A stretch of DNA of 6,263 nt, taken from positions 1-6,263 of the forward strand of contig JACDCH010000227.1 in assembly GCA_013694495.1 (NCBI GenBank), in the 5' to 3' direction. Origin of the DNA: Acidimicrobiia bacterium (GTDB lineage: Bacteria > Actinomycetota > Acidimicrobiia > Acidimicrobiales > JACDCH01). Below the pieces are notes generated by a model that did no database searches, had not been told where the DNA came from, and saw only the letters and a list, made by a program, of their open reading frames with translations. A program made the position numbers and the translations under genes. Every line of letters begins with the position of its first letter. Within the stretch, counting starts at the first letter, position 1. This document shows positions 1 through 5,831 of this stretch, piece after piece.

Positions 1-70
1 GCTCCGGGCCGACCTGGCGACGGCCCTCACCGCCGTCGCCTCCCGCCGGGCCGGGACGGGCCGAGCGTGA
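1..70 (+). CDS. rnpA: Ribonuclease P protein component, C-terminal end (partial)
   Basis: The window opens inside a plus-strand reading frame that begins at base 2, gives 22 codons and ends at TGA 68-70. The translated end (LRADLATALTAVASRRAGTG, then RA) is short, helical and arginine-containing, as expected for the C-terminal helix of RnpA, the protein subunit that helps the RNase P RNA cut 5' leaders from precursor tRNAs. The catalytic core and the RNR signature lie outside the window, so the identification rests mainly on position: rnpA directly precedes yidD in most bacteria. Its stop overlaps the GTG start of yidD in a GTGA tetranucleotide (67-70), which suggests translational coupling. 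Confidence 0.78.
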   Translation, partial: LRADLATALTAVASRRAGTGRA

Positions 71-303
71 GCCCCGCCGCCCGCCCGTTGCACGCCGCCG
101 TACGGGCCTACCAGCGGGTTCGCCGCGATCGCCCGTCGCCCTGCCGCTACCTCCCGACGTGTTCCACGTATGCGCTCGAGGCGCTCGAGGCCCACGGCGC
201 CGCCCGGGGGTCGTGGCTCGCCACCCGCCGCCTGTGTCGTTGCCATCCGTGGGGCGGCCACGGATGGGATCCCGTCCCCCCAGCCAAGGGTGCACTGAGA
301 TGA
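67..303 (+). CDS. yidD: Membrane protein insertion efficiency factor YidD
   Basis: A complete 78-residue YidD. The family signature is clear: PCRYLPTCSTYALEAL (residues 25-40), a G-W-L-A-T-R-R stretch (48-55) and RCHPWGGHGWDPVP (58-71). The family cysteines are at positions 26, 32 and 59, and Cys57 is an additional one. YidD is a small membrane-associated protein thought to assist YidC-dependent insertion at the inner face of the cytoplasmic membrane. The length is within the usual 70-90 residues. The GTG start at 67 overlaps the rnpA stop by four bases and has no obvious Shine-Dalgarno of its own, so translation probably depends on rnpA. Placement between rnpA and yidC is the standard arrangement. 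Confidence 0.95.
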   Translation: MSPAARPLHAAVRAYQRVRRDRPSPCRYLPTCSTYALEALEAHGAARGSWLATRRLCRCHPWGGHGWDPVPPAKGALR

Positions 304-491
304 AGGGTTCCCGACCGCCCCGGGCGAAGCCCGCCGACGCGGTGACCCGGAATCGAATCGAGACACAGGAAGGGCCTGCGGGCAACACCTCGTCCGTCAC
401 CAATCCATCCGCGGGTCCTGAGATGACGGGTCACAGACCTCCCCGGCGCAGCCCCCAGTCGCCGGAACCCAGCATCGAACGGAGAAGCTGA
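300..491 (+). CDS. Possible 63-residue bridging ORF between yidD and yidC (unproven)
   Basis: An ATG at 300 overlaps the yidD stop as ATGA (300-303), and AAGGG at 286-290 lies about nine bases upstream as a plausible ribosome-binding site. The frame runs 63 codons to TGA 489-491, one base before the TTG start of yidC. The product would be hydrophilic, rich in Pro, Arg, Ser and Thr, with no membrane segment, no cysteine and no family I recognise. By my count about 46 of 63 codons end in G or C, lower than in the neighbouring genes, which argues against strong coding selection. It may be a real small protein, a translated coupler whose product does not matter, or simply an open stretch in GC-rich spacer DNA. 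No promoter is evident in the gap. Confidence 0.28.
   Translation: MKGSRPPRAKPADAVTRNRIETQEGPAGNTSSVTNPSAGPEMTGHRPPRRSPQSPEPSIERRS
481..484 (+). promoter_or_regulatory. Ribosome-binding site deciding the yidC TTG start
   Basis: GGAG lies eight bases before TTG 493, an ideal distance. No ATG or GTG in the yidC frame lies between the last upstream in-frame stop (near 420) and this point, and translation from the TTG gives a normal YidC N-terminus. This fixes the unusual start codon. Confidence 0.7.
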
Positions 492-492
492 G

Positions 493-1581
493 TTGTTCGA
501 TCTCCTCGCCACCGCGCTCTCGTGGTTCTACGCGCTCGTGCCGTCCTTCGGGGTGGCCATCATCCTCCTCACCGTCGCGATCCTGGTCGTGGTCACGCCG
601 CTCACGCTGAAGGGGACGCGCTCGATGCTCGAGCTGCAGATCCACCAGCCGGAGCTCAAGCGGATCCAGAACCAGTACCGCGACGACCGCCAGAAGATGA
701 ACGAAGAACTGATGAAGTTCTATTCGGAGCACAAGATCAACCCGGTGGGCGGCTGCCTCCCGCTGCTGATCCAGGCTCCGGTCTTCATCATCCTCTACAA
801 CGTCATCCGGGGCCTGACGCAGCGCACCGACCTGCTCGGCTCCTTCCTCGAAGGCGGTGACGCCAGCCGGTCCGGGTTCTTCAACCCCAAGTACCTCGAC
901 CAGTCGAGCGAGCTCTACCGGGCCCTGCACAGCACGAACGAGATGATCTCCTGGGGCGTCGACCTCTCCCGGTCTGCCGTCCAGGCCATGGGCGACGGGC
1001 TCGGCACGGGGCTCCCCTACGTGCTGCTGATCCTGGGCGCCACGGCCACCAGCTACTACCAGCAGAAGCAGATCCAGGGCCGCAGCACCGCCCAGATCAA
1101 CCCCCAGATGCAGATGATCACGCGGATCATGCCGCTGTTCATCACGTTCATCTCGCTGACCCTGCCGGCCGCCCTCGTCCTGTACTTCCTGGCCTCGGGC
1201 CTGTACCGGATCGGCCAGCAGGCGATCATCACCCGCCACGTCTACGGCCCCCATCGCGAGCGGCTCGAGGAGGCGCAGGCCAAGGGCGCCATCACCACCA
1301 CCGGCAAGGAGTCCGACGCGCCGGCGCCGGGTGGGTTCCTGGGCCGGCTCCTGAGCCCCGGGGCCGCGGCTGCGCCGGCCGCCAACGGGCGCAACGGCAA
1401 GAACGACAGCGGGCCCGCTGGCAACGGCAAGGCGACGAGCGGCAAGTCTGCCGGCGCCGGTGCCGGCGACCGGGCCAAGGTCGGTGCGGGAGCCGGACCT
1501 GGTCCGGGCAAACCGAGCGGCCGCGTCACCCCTCCAGGGAGCCGCTCCGCGGCGTCCCGCAAGAAGAAGAAGCGGAAGTGA
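493..1581 (+). CDS. yidC: Membrane protein insertase YidC/Oxa1 family
   Basis: A 362-residue insertase that places proteins into the cytoplasmic membrane, alone or with SecYEG. The N-terminus leads into TM1 (about 19-36), followed by the charged cytoplasmic coiled-coil hairpin (about 43-80) and TM2 with the family motif NPVGGCLPLLIQAPVF (83-98). A short extracytoplasmic stretch precedes TM3 (from about 172), and the last hydrophobic segments cover about 210-245. There is no large periplasmic domain, as expected outside Gram-negative bacteria. From about 260 to the end the protein is a low-complexity Gly/Ala/Lys tail finishing RKKKKRK, a type of basic tail that can contact ribosomes. One oddity: at the TM1 position where many YidC proteins carry the groove arginine, this one appears to have Leu31. 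The TTG start has GGAG eight bases upstream. Confidence 0.95.
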   Translation: MFDLLATALSWFYALVPSFGVAIILLTVAILVVVTPLTLKGTRSMLELQIHQPELKRIQNQYRDDRQKMNEELMKFYSEHKINPVGGCLPLLIQAPVFIILYNVIRGLTQRTDLLGSFLEGGDASRSGFFNPKYLDQSSELYRALHSTNEMISWGVDLSRSAVQAMGDGLGTGLPYVLLILGATATSYYQQKQIQGRSTAQINPQMQMITRIMPLFITFISLTLPAALVLYFLASGLYRIGQQAIITRHVYGPHRERLEEAQAKGAITTTGKESDAPAPGGFLGRLLSPGAAAAPAANGRNGKNDSGPAGNGKATSGKSAGAGAGDRAKVGAGAGPGPGKPSGRVTPPGSRSAASRKKKKRK

Positions 1582-1586
1582 CTGGT

Positions 1587-2498
1587 ATGGAATGGGTCGA
1601 GATCACCGCCCCCACCGTGGAAGCCGCCCGTGACGGGGCGCTCGACCAGCTGGGGGTCGACGAGCAGGACGCCGAGATCGAGGTGCTCGAGGAGCCGCGC
1701 GCCGGTCTCTTCGGCCGCCTCCGGGGCCAGGCCCGGGTCCGGGCCCGGGTGAAGCCGCTCCAGGCCCGACCCAAGGTCGAGCGCCGGGACCGGCGGAGTC
1801 GGTCGAAGGTCGGCGACAAGCCGGCGGCCGAGACGACGACGCCGAGCGGCGACACGGTTGCGACGGCTGACGGTCCGAATGAGAGGGTCGAGGCGGCCGC
1901 TCCCGCCAGTGAAGCGGAACCCCGCAGCGCGCCCCGGCGCAGCCGCGGTGGGCGAGGAAGCAGTTCTCGCGACGGCTCGAACGGCGGCTCGCCGAGGAAC
2001 GACACGACGAAGGGGAACGACATGCCCGATCTGAGCATCGACGAGCAGGCCGATGTGGTGGCCGAGTTCCTGACCGGGCTCGCTGGCGCCTTCGGGTTCG
2101 AGGGCACCTCGACCACGAACGAGCGCGTCGAGGAGGACACCATCGAGGTCCGGCTCGAGGGCGGAGACCTCGGTCTGCTGATCGGGCCCAAGGGCCAGAC
2201 CCTGCAGCTCGTGCAGGAGCTCGCCCGCACGGCCGTGCAGCGCCGGGGCGGTGGCACGCAGGAAGGCCGGATCCGCATCGACGTCGCCGGCTACCGCCAG
2301 CGGCGACGCGAGGCGCTGGAGCGGTTCACCCGCCAGGTCGCGGCCGACGTCGTCTCCTCGGGCGCCCTGAAGGCCCTCGAGCCCATGAACCCCGCCGACC
2401 GCAAGGTCGTGCACGACACGGTCAACGACATCGAGGGCGTGCGCACGCTGTCGGAGGGCGAGGAGCCCCGGCGCCGGGTCGTGCTCCTGCCTGGGTGA
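1587..2498 (+). CDS. jag: Jag/KhpB-family RNA-binding protein (Jag_N, KH, R3H)
   Basis: A 303-residue RNA-binding protein of the Jag (KhpB/EloR) family; in Firmicutes the family affects cell elongation and division. The Jag_N domain covers residues 1-55 (MEWVEITAPTVEAA at the start, GLFGRLRGQARVRARV at 40-55). A long charged, disordered linker spans about 56-145 and includes an RRSRGGRGSSSR patch. The KH domain has the RNA-gripping loop GPKG at 200-203, and the R3H domain carries the R-x-x-x-H motif as RKVVH (272-276). I chose ATG 1587 because GGAAG (1574-1578) lies eight bases upstream and the protein then begins as family members do. GTG 1578, overlapping the yidC stop as GTGA, would add three residues and cannot be excluded. 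A second in-frame start at 2022 is described separately. The yidC-jag pairing is widely conserved. Confidence 0.92.
   Translation: MEWVEITAPTVEAARDGALDQLGVDEQDAEIEVLEEPRAGLFGRLRGQARVRARVKPLQARPKVERRDRRSRSKVGDKPAAETTTPSGDTVATADGPNERVEAAAPASEAEPRSAPRRSRGGRGSSSRDGSNGGSPRNDTTKGNDMPDLSIDEQADVVAEFLTGLAGAFGFEGTSTTNERVEEDTIEVRLEGGDLGLLIGPKGQTLQLVQELARTAVQRRGGGTQEGRIRIDVAGYRQRRREALERFTRQVAADVVSSGALKALEPMNPADRKVVHDTVNDIEGVRTLSEGEEPRRRVVLLPG
2010..2024 (+). promoter_or_regulatory. Internal ribosome-binding site and in-frame ATG within jag
   Basis: AAGGGG (2010-2015) stands six bases before an ATG at 2022-2024 that is in the jag frame (Met146). This is a better start signal than that of several full genes here. 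Starting there gives a 158-residue protein holding only the KH and R3H domains, because the ATG falls exactly at the end of the disordered linker. The mycobacterial Jag homologue is also a KH-R3H protein without Jag_N, so the short form would be a plausible working unit. Use in the cell is inferred. Confidence 0.45.
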
Positions 2499-3094
2499 CG
2501 TCGCTGCTCGAGGTGCTCGAGGAAGCCCGCACACGCGGGTTCCTCGGGCCCGGGCCGATCGAGCGACACCTCGACCACACGAAGGCCTTCGTCGCCGCGC
2601 TCGACGGCCCGCCGTCGACCTACCTCGACCTGGGGAGCGGTGGGGGCGTGCCCGGGCTCGTGCTCGCCTCCTGGTGGGCGTGCCCGGCCGTGCTGATCGA
2701 GGCCCAGGCCAAGCGGGGCGCATTCCTGGAGGAGGCGGTCGAAGCGCTGGGCCTCGACGCCCAGATCGTCATCGCCCGGGCCGAGGATGCCGGTCGGTTG
2801 CCGGCGTGGCGCCGTCAGTTTCCCGTCGTGACCGCTCGGGCGTTCGGCCCGCCGCCCGTGACGGCCGAGTGCGCGGCGCCGTTCCTGCAGGTCAGCGGGG
2901 TGGTGCTGGTGGCGGAGCCGCCCGACGCGCCGGATTCCCGGTGGCCGGTCGGGGGCCTGAGCCGGCTCGGCCTCGCCGACGAAGGCGTGATCGCCGAGGG
3001 CGAGGCGCACGTCCGGCGGCTGCGCCTCGCCAGTGCACTCGACGAGCGCTACCCCAGGCGGGCGGGGGTGCCAGGGCGCAAACCGCTCTGGTGA
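2495..3094 (+). CDS. rsmG: 16S rRNA (guanine-N7)-methyltransferase RsmG
   Basis: A 199-residue RsmG (GidB), which uses S-adenosylmethionine to methylate N7 of the conserved guanine at E. coli 16S position 527. The SAM-binding motif I is LDLGSGGGVPG (44-54), the acidic strand-end residue is Glu69 in VLIEAQAKR, and ARAEDAG follows at 94-100. The TARAFGPPP stretch (113-121) matches the family's SRA region, and the C-terminal YPRRAGVPGRKPLW is typical. After that stretch the sequence reads VVLVAEPPD, where many RsmG proteins have a lysine-glycine; this may be a lineage trait. The length is normal for the family. The GTG start at 2495 overlaps the jag stop as GTGA with no clear Shine-Dalgarno, so translation is probably coupled to jag. 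The stop directly abuts a parS site. Confidence 0.93.
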   Translation: MTSLLEVLEEARTRGFLGPGPIERHLDHTKAFVAALDGPPSTYLDLGSGGGVPGLVLASWWACPAVLIEAQAKRGAFLEEAVEALGLDAQIVIARAEDAGRLPAWRRQFPVVTARAFGPPPVTAECAAPFLQVSGVVLVAEPPDAPDSRWPVGGLSRLGLADEGVIAEGEAHVRRLRLASALDERYPRRAGVPGRKPLW

Positions 3095-3110
3095 TGTTCC
3101 ATGTGGAACG
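3095..3110. promoter_or_regulatory. parS site 1 (ParB-binding centromere site)
   Basis: TGTTCCATGTGGAACG begins at the base after the rsmG stop. The arms GTTCCA and TGGAAC are perfect inverted repeats; only the central dinucleotide (TG instead of CG) breaks the palindrome. It matches the bacterial parS consensus GTTTCACGTGAAAC in its GTTCCA-class variant. ParB is expected to load here, bind CTP and spread over the neighbouring DNA. Confidence 0.88.
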
Positions 3111-3136
3111 TGCTCGGCCGTGATCCGGGGGCGGAA

Positions 3137-3152
3137 GGTTCCACGTGGAACG
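3137..3152. promoter_or_regulatory. parS site 2 (perfect palindrome)
   Basis: GGTTCCACGTGGAACG contains a perfect 14-base palindrome, GTTCCACGTGGAAC. This GTTCCAC class of parS is known in other bacteria, including pseudomonads. It lies 45 bases upstream of the parA start, with its centre 42 bp from that of site 1. A ParB complex here could also affect parA transcription. Confidence 0.93.
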
Positions 3153-3197
3153 AGCGTGCTTGCGGTTCGCGCGACGGCGAGGAAAGATGAGCGGACC

Positions 3198-4697
3198 GTG
3201 AGTGATCTCTCCCCCGAGGTCGTCGCCCGTGGCCGCGCCATCTTCGAACGGCTGCGGGGCGTACCGACCGACCAACCTTCGACCTCCCCGCCGACATCGA
3301 CGCCCGAACCGGCAGCGCCGGGCGAGCCCGACGAGCGTCCGGCGACGCTGCCGCCGGCCGCCGTCGATCCGCCGCCCGCGCCGACGGTCGAGGAGGATCC
3401 CCCGCCGGCCCCCTCGATTGGAAACGACGACGCCGAGGAACCTGCAGCGGCCGCCGGACCCGCCCCCGCGACGCTGAAGCCGGCGGCACCGCCCGCAGCC
3501 GAGACCGACCAGGACGACGCGACGATCGATGCGCCGCTCGTCGAGAAGATCGCGCCGCCGCCGCTGACGATCGAGCCGGACGTGCGGACGCCCGTCCTGC
3601 CCGCTTCGCCGCCCGATGCGCAAGCACCGGTCGCGGACGCTGCGGTCCTGATGCCCAAGCTCGCGCCGCCGCCGCCCGCAGTCGCGCCGGCCGTCGAGGT
3701 GCCGGTTCCGGACGTCCTCCCGGCAGCCATCGAGGAGGCGCCGATCGCCGCGCTCGATTCCGTTGTTGACGAAACCGCGGCTGCTGCCATGGTGCCGGTG
3801 TTGGACGCCCCCGACCCGGTCGTGAGTGCCGCCGCGGCACCCGAAGTGGCGCCGATCCTCGTGACGTCGACCCGCGACGCCCGGCGGGAGACGCCGGCGG
3901 TCGAGCCATCGAAGTTCGTCCGTACCCTCCCCCGCTTCGTGGCGGTCGCCAACCAGAAGGGCGGCGTCGGAAAGACGACCACGACGGTCAACCTGTCGGC
4001 CTGCCTCGCCGACCTCGGCTACCGGGTGCTCGTCGTCGACCTCGACCCGCAGGGCAACGCATCGACGGGCCTGGGGATCAACATCCGCGACCTGAGCCAC
4101 TCGATGTACGACGTGCTGCTCCACGACCTGCCCCTCGACGACTGCGTCGAAGCGACGTCGGTCCGGAACCTGTTCGTGGCCCCGGCCAACCTCGACCTCG
4201 CCGGCGCCGAGATCGAGCTCGTACCGGCCTTCAGCCGCGAGCTGAAGCTCCGCAGCGCCCTCGCCCAGGTGCGGGACGACTACGACTTCGTGCTCATCGA
4301 CTGCCCGCCGTCGCTCGGGCTGCTGACGGTCAACAGCATGGCGGCGGCCACCGAGGTGCTCGTGCCCATCCAGTGCGAGTACTACGCCCTCGAGGGCCTG
4401 GGCCAGCTCTTGCGCAACGTCGGCCTCGTGCAGAAGAACCTGAACCCCGATCTCGAGGTCTCGGCCATCGTATGCGTGATGTACGACGCCCGCACGAAGC
4501 TCGCTGACCAGGTAGTCCAGGAGGTCCGGTCGCACTTCGGGGAGTCGGTGTGTCGGACGGTGATCCCCCGCACGGTGCGGCTCTCCGAGGCTCCTTCGTA
4601 CGGCCAGCCCATCAGTGCGTTCGACCCGACCTCTCGCGGCGCGATCGCCTACCGGGAGCTCGCCAAGGAGGTCAGCGGTGGCCCAGCAACGACGTAG
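3198..4697 (+). CDS. parA: Chromosome-partitioning ATPase ParA (Soj) with long disordered N-terminal extension
   Basis: A 499-residue ParA whose C-terminal 254 residues form a complete Soj-type ATPase. The deviant Walker A box is KGGVGKTT at 254-261 (signature Lys254, phosphate-binding Lys259), the switch I region is VDLDPQGNAS (280-289), and Walker B is VLIDCPPS with Asp368. ATP-bound ParA dimers bind DNA and move ParB-parS complexes. Residues 1-20 look like an amphipathic helix (SDLSPEVVARGRAIFERLRG), followed by about 220 residues rich in Pro, Ala, Asp and Glu, including APPP runs. I chose GTG 3198 because it begins at the helix and lies after both parS sites; GAGGAAAG at 3179-3186 is a somewhat distant ribosome-binding site. 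Longer in-frame starts (from 3033) would run back through parS into rsmG. The codons of the extension remain GC-rich at third positions, so it looks translated. Confidence 0.93.
   Translation: MSDLSPEVVARGRAIFERLRGVPTDQPSTSPPTSTPEPAAPGEPDERPATLPPAAVDPPPAPTVEEDPPPAPSIGNDDAEEPAAAAGPAPATLKPAAPPAAETDQDDATIDAPLVEKIAPPPLTIEPDVRTPVLPASPPDAQAPVADAAVLMPKLAPPPPAVAPAVEVPVPDVLPAAIEEAPIAALDSVVDETAAAAMVPVLDAPDPVVSAAAAPEVAPILVTSTRDARRETPAVEPSKFVRTLPRFVAVANQKGGVGKTTTTVNLSACLADLGYRVLVVDLDPQGNASTGLGINIRDLSHSMYDVLLHDLPLDDCVEATSVRNLFVAPANLDLAGAEIELVPAFSRELKLRSALAQVRDDYDFVLIDCPPSLGLLTVNSMAAATEVLVPIQCEYYALEGLGQLLRNVGLVQKNLNPDLEVSAIVCVMYDARTKLADQVVQEVRSHFGESVCRTVIPRTVRLSEAPSYGQPISAFDPTSRGAIAYRELAKEVSGGPATT
3546..3675 (+). 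repeat. Short direct repeat in the ParA extension (K-[IL]-A-P-P-P)
   Basis: AAG(A/C)TCGCGCCGCCGCCGC occurs at 3546-3564 and again at 3657-3675, 111 bases (37 codons) apart, with a single base difference. The copies encode KIAPPPL and KLAPPPP, each followed by an acidic or valine/proline stretch ending in a V-LPA-type sequence. This looks like an internally duplicated segment of a disordered linker. Confidence 0.5.
4665..4672 (+). promoter_or_regulatory. Strong Shine-Dalgarno for parB inside parA
   Basis: AAGGAGGT is a near-perfect anti-16S match five bases before GTG 4678, in the last codons of parA. It decides the parB start against the longer in-frame candidate at 4615. Confidence 0.85.
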
Positions 4698-5619
4698 CGG
4701 GCTGGGCCGGGGGCTCTCCTCGCTCATTCCCGCCGAGCCGGTCGGACGGAGCGGCCCCGAGGCCTCGCCGGCGCACACCGGTCCGGTGCTGCTCGACGTC
4801 CCCGTCGGGTCGATCGTCCCGAACCCCCACCAGCCCCGCCGGGACTTCGACGAGGAGGCCCTGGCGTCGCTCACGGCGTCCGTGCGGGAGCTGGGCGTGC
4901 TCCAGCCCATCCTGGTCCGGCCGGGCGACGACGGGGCCTACGAGCTGATCGCGGGGGAGCGGCGCTGGCGAGCGGCGAAGCGGGCTGGCCTCGACTCCAT
5001 CCCCGTGCTGCTCAAGACCCTCGACGACACCGCGTCGCTCGAGCAGGCGGTGGTCGAGAACCTCCACCGCGAGAACCTCAACCCGCTCGAGGAGGCGGCG
5101 GCGTACCAGCAGCTCATCGAGGAGTTCCACCTCACCCACGAGCAGGTGGCGACGCGCGTCGGCCGCAGCCGGGTCGCGGTCACGAACGCGCTGCGCCTTT
5201 TCCAGCTCCCGCCGGCGGTGCAGAAGCTGCTCGCCGACGGCCAGTTGAGCGCCGGCCACGCGAAAGCCCTGCTGGGGACGCCCGACCGGGCCTACCTCGA
5301 GCACCTCGCCCGGCGGAGCGTGGCCGAGAAGCTGACGGTCCGCGACGTCGAGGAGGCGGTCCGTCAACGTAACGAGCTGGGTTCGAGCAGCGAGCCGTCG
5401 GCCGATGGAGGTCCGGCACACGCCGCCCCCCGTTCGGCTGCCCGGCGAGGCCAGGACCCGGGGTTCCTCGAGCTCGAGAGCCTGCTCGCCCAGTTCCTCG
5501 AGACGCGCGTCGCCATCAGCGCCGGCGCCAGCCGCGGGAAGGTCGTCATCGCGTTCGCCGATCTCGAGGACCTCGAGCGCATCTATCGCCGTATCGCCAC
5601 CGGTTCGATCTCGGAGTAG
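4678..5619 (+). CDS. parB: Chromosome-partitioning protein ParB (Spo0J), CTP-dependent parS-binding clamp
   Basis: A 313-residue ParB that loads at parS and slides along nearby DNA as a CTP-gated clamp, acting as cargo and ATPase activator for ParA. Residues 7-18 (SGLGRGLSSLIP) are the standard ParA-stimulating N-terminus, supporting the GTG start at 4678. The ParB/sulfiredoxin-fold domain (about 38-140) contains the CTP-binding GERRWR box (93-98) and ENLHRENLNP (127-136). The parS-reading helix-turn-helix is about 153-175 (LTHEQVATRVGRSRVAVTNA), followed by LSAGHAKALLG (190-200). A variable linker (about 235-262) joins the C-terminal dimerisation domain (263-313). No key motif is missing and the length is usual. 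The gene overlaps parA by 20 bases, so both come from one transcript. Confidence 0.96.
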   Translation: MAQQRRSGLGRGLSSLIPAEPVGRSGPEASPAHTGPVLLDVPVGSIVPNPHQPRRDFDEEALASLTASVRELGVLQPILVRPGDDGAYELIAGERRWRAAKRAGLDSIPVLLKTLDDTASLEQAVVENLHRENLNPLEEAAAYQQLIEEFHLTHEQVATRVGRSRVAVTNALRLFQLPPAVQKLLADGQLSAGHAKALLGTPDRAYLEHLARRSVAEKLTVRDVEEAVRQRNELGSSSEPSADGGPAHAAPRSAARRGQDPGFLELESLLAQFLETRVAISAGASRGKVVIAFADLEDLERIYRRIATGSISE

Positions 5620-5620
5620 G

Positions 5621-5653
5621 CGCTCCCCAGACCTCACAGTCTGAACCGGAGCG
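5621..5653 (+). terminator. Two-part hairpin just after parB, candidate terminator
   Basis: CGCTCC (5621-5626) pairs with GGAGCG (5648-5653). Inside lies a second perfect stem, CAGAC (5628-5632) with GTCTG (5639-5643), around a six-base loop, with one unpaired base on the left and four on the right between the stems. It starts two bases after the parB stop. No run of T follows, so it is not a classic intrinsic terminator; it may stop transcription weakly, as often in GC-rich actinobacteria, or protect the 3' end. Confidence 0.45.
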
Positions 5654-5684
5654 TCGAGGGTTGAGCCACTCGACCTCCACTGCA

Positions 5685-5717
5685 ACGTCCACAACCGGTG
5701 GACAACCCTGTGGACAA
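5685..5717. promoter_or_regulatory. Cluster of three DnaA-box-like sites, 12 bp apart
   Basis: On the minus strand TTGTCCACA (5709-5717) is an exact match to the DnaA box of high-GC actinobacteria, and TTGTCCACC (5697-5705) differs at one base. On the plus strand ACGTCCACA (5685-5693) keeps the GTCCACA core. Starts are spaced 12 bp apart. The first and second sites also form the inverted repeat GTCCAC-N5-GTGGAC (5687-5703). DnaA, the replication initiator, is the expected ligand. I see no AT-rich unwinding element beside it. The rest of the convergent gap (5718-5859) shows only a small odd palindrome, GCGCAGTGCGC, at 5766-5776, and the hairpin at 5832-5850. Confidence 0.6.
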
Positions 5718-5831
5718 GCTTCGCTCCTGAGCGCCATCCGGGTCGGACCGCAGGTCACGGCCTCGGCGCAGTGCGCTGCCGCGCGAGTGAAACCGGCTGG
5801 TAGGCGGTTCCGCGCGCGCATCCGGACGAGA

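Noticed and set aside
160..169. TGTTCCACGT inside yidD, a parS left half-site plus centre
   Set aside because: The right half (ATGCGC) does not match, and the bases encode the invariant Cys-Ser region of YidD, so this is a chance half-match.
3160..3188. TTGCGG-N17-AAAGAT as a parA promoter giving a nearly leaderless mRNA
   Set aside because: Each hexamer matches the consensus at only three of six positions; too weak to call, although a promoter somewhere in this gap is likely.
3033..3197. Longer ParA starts at 3033 or at GTG 3156
   Set aside because: They would place parS sites and the end of rsmG inside parA, and the added residues resemble no ParA N-terminus. GTG 3198 starts cleanly at a helical segment.
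3187..3201. Four-codon ORF (ATG AGC GGA CCG TGA) whose stop overlaps the parA GTG
   Set aside because: The spacing to the AGGA upstream is too short, and so small a frame arises easily by chance.
1242..4910. Long minus-strand open frames (1242-2723, 2291-3991, 2892-4910)
   Set aside because: They lie opposite well-recognised genes, translate to Arg/Gly/Ser-rich sequence with no family motifs, and are the usual antisense frames of GC-rich DNA.
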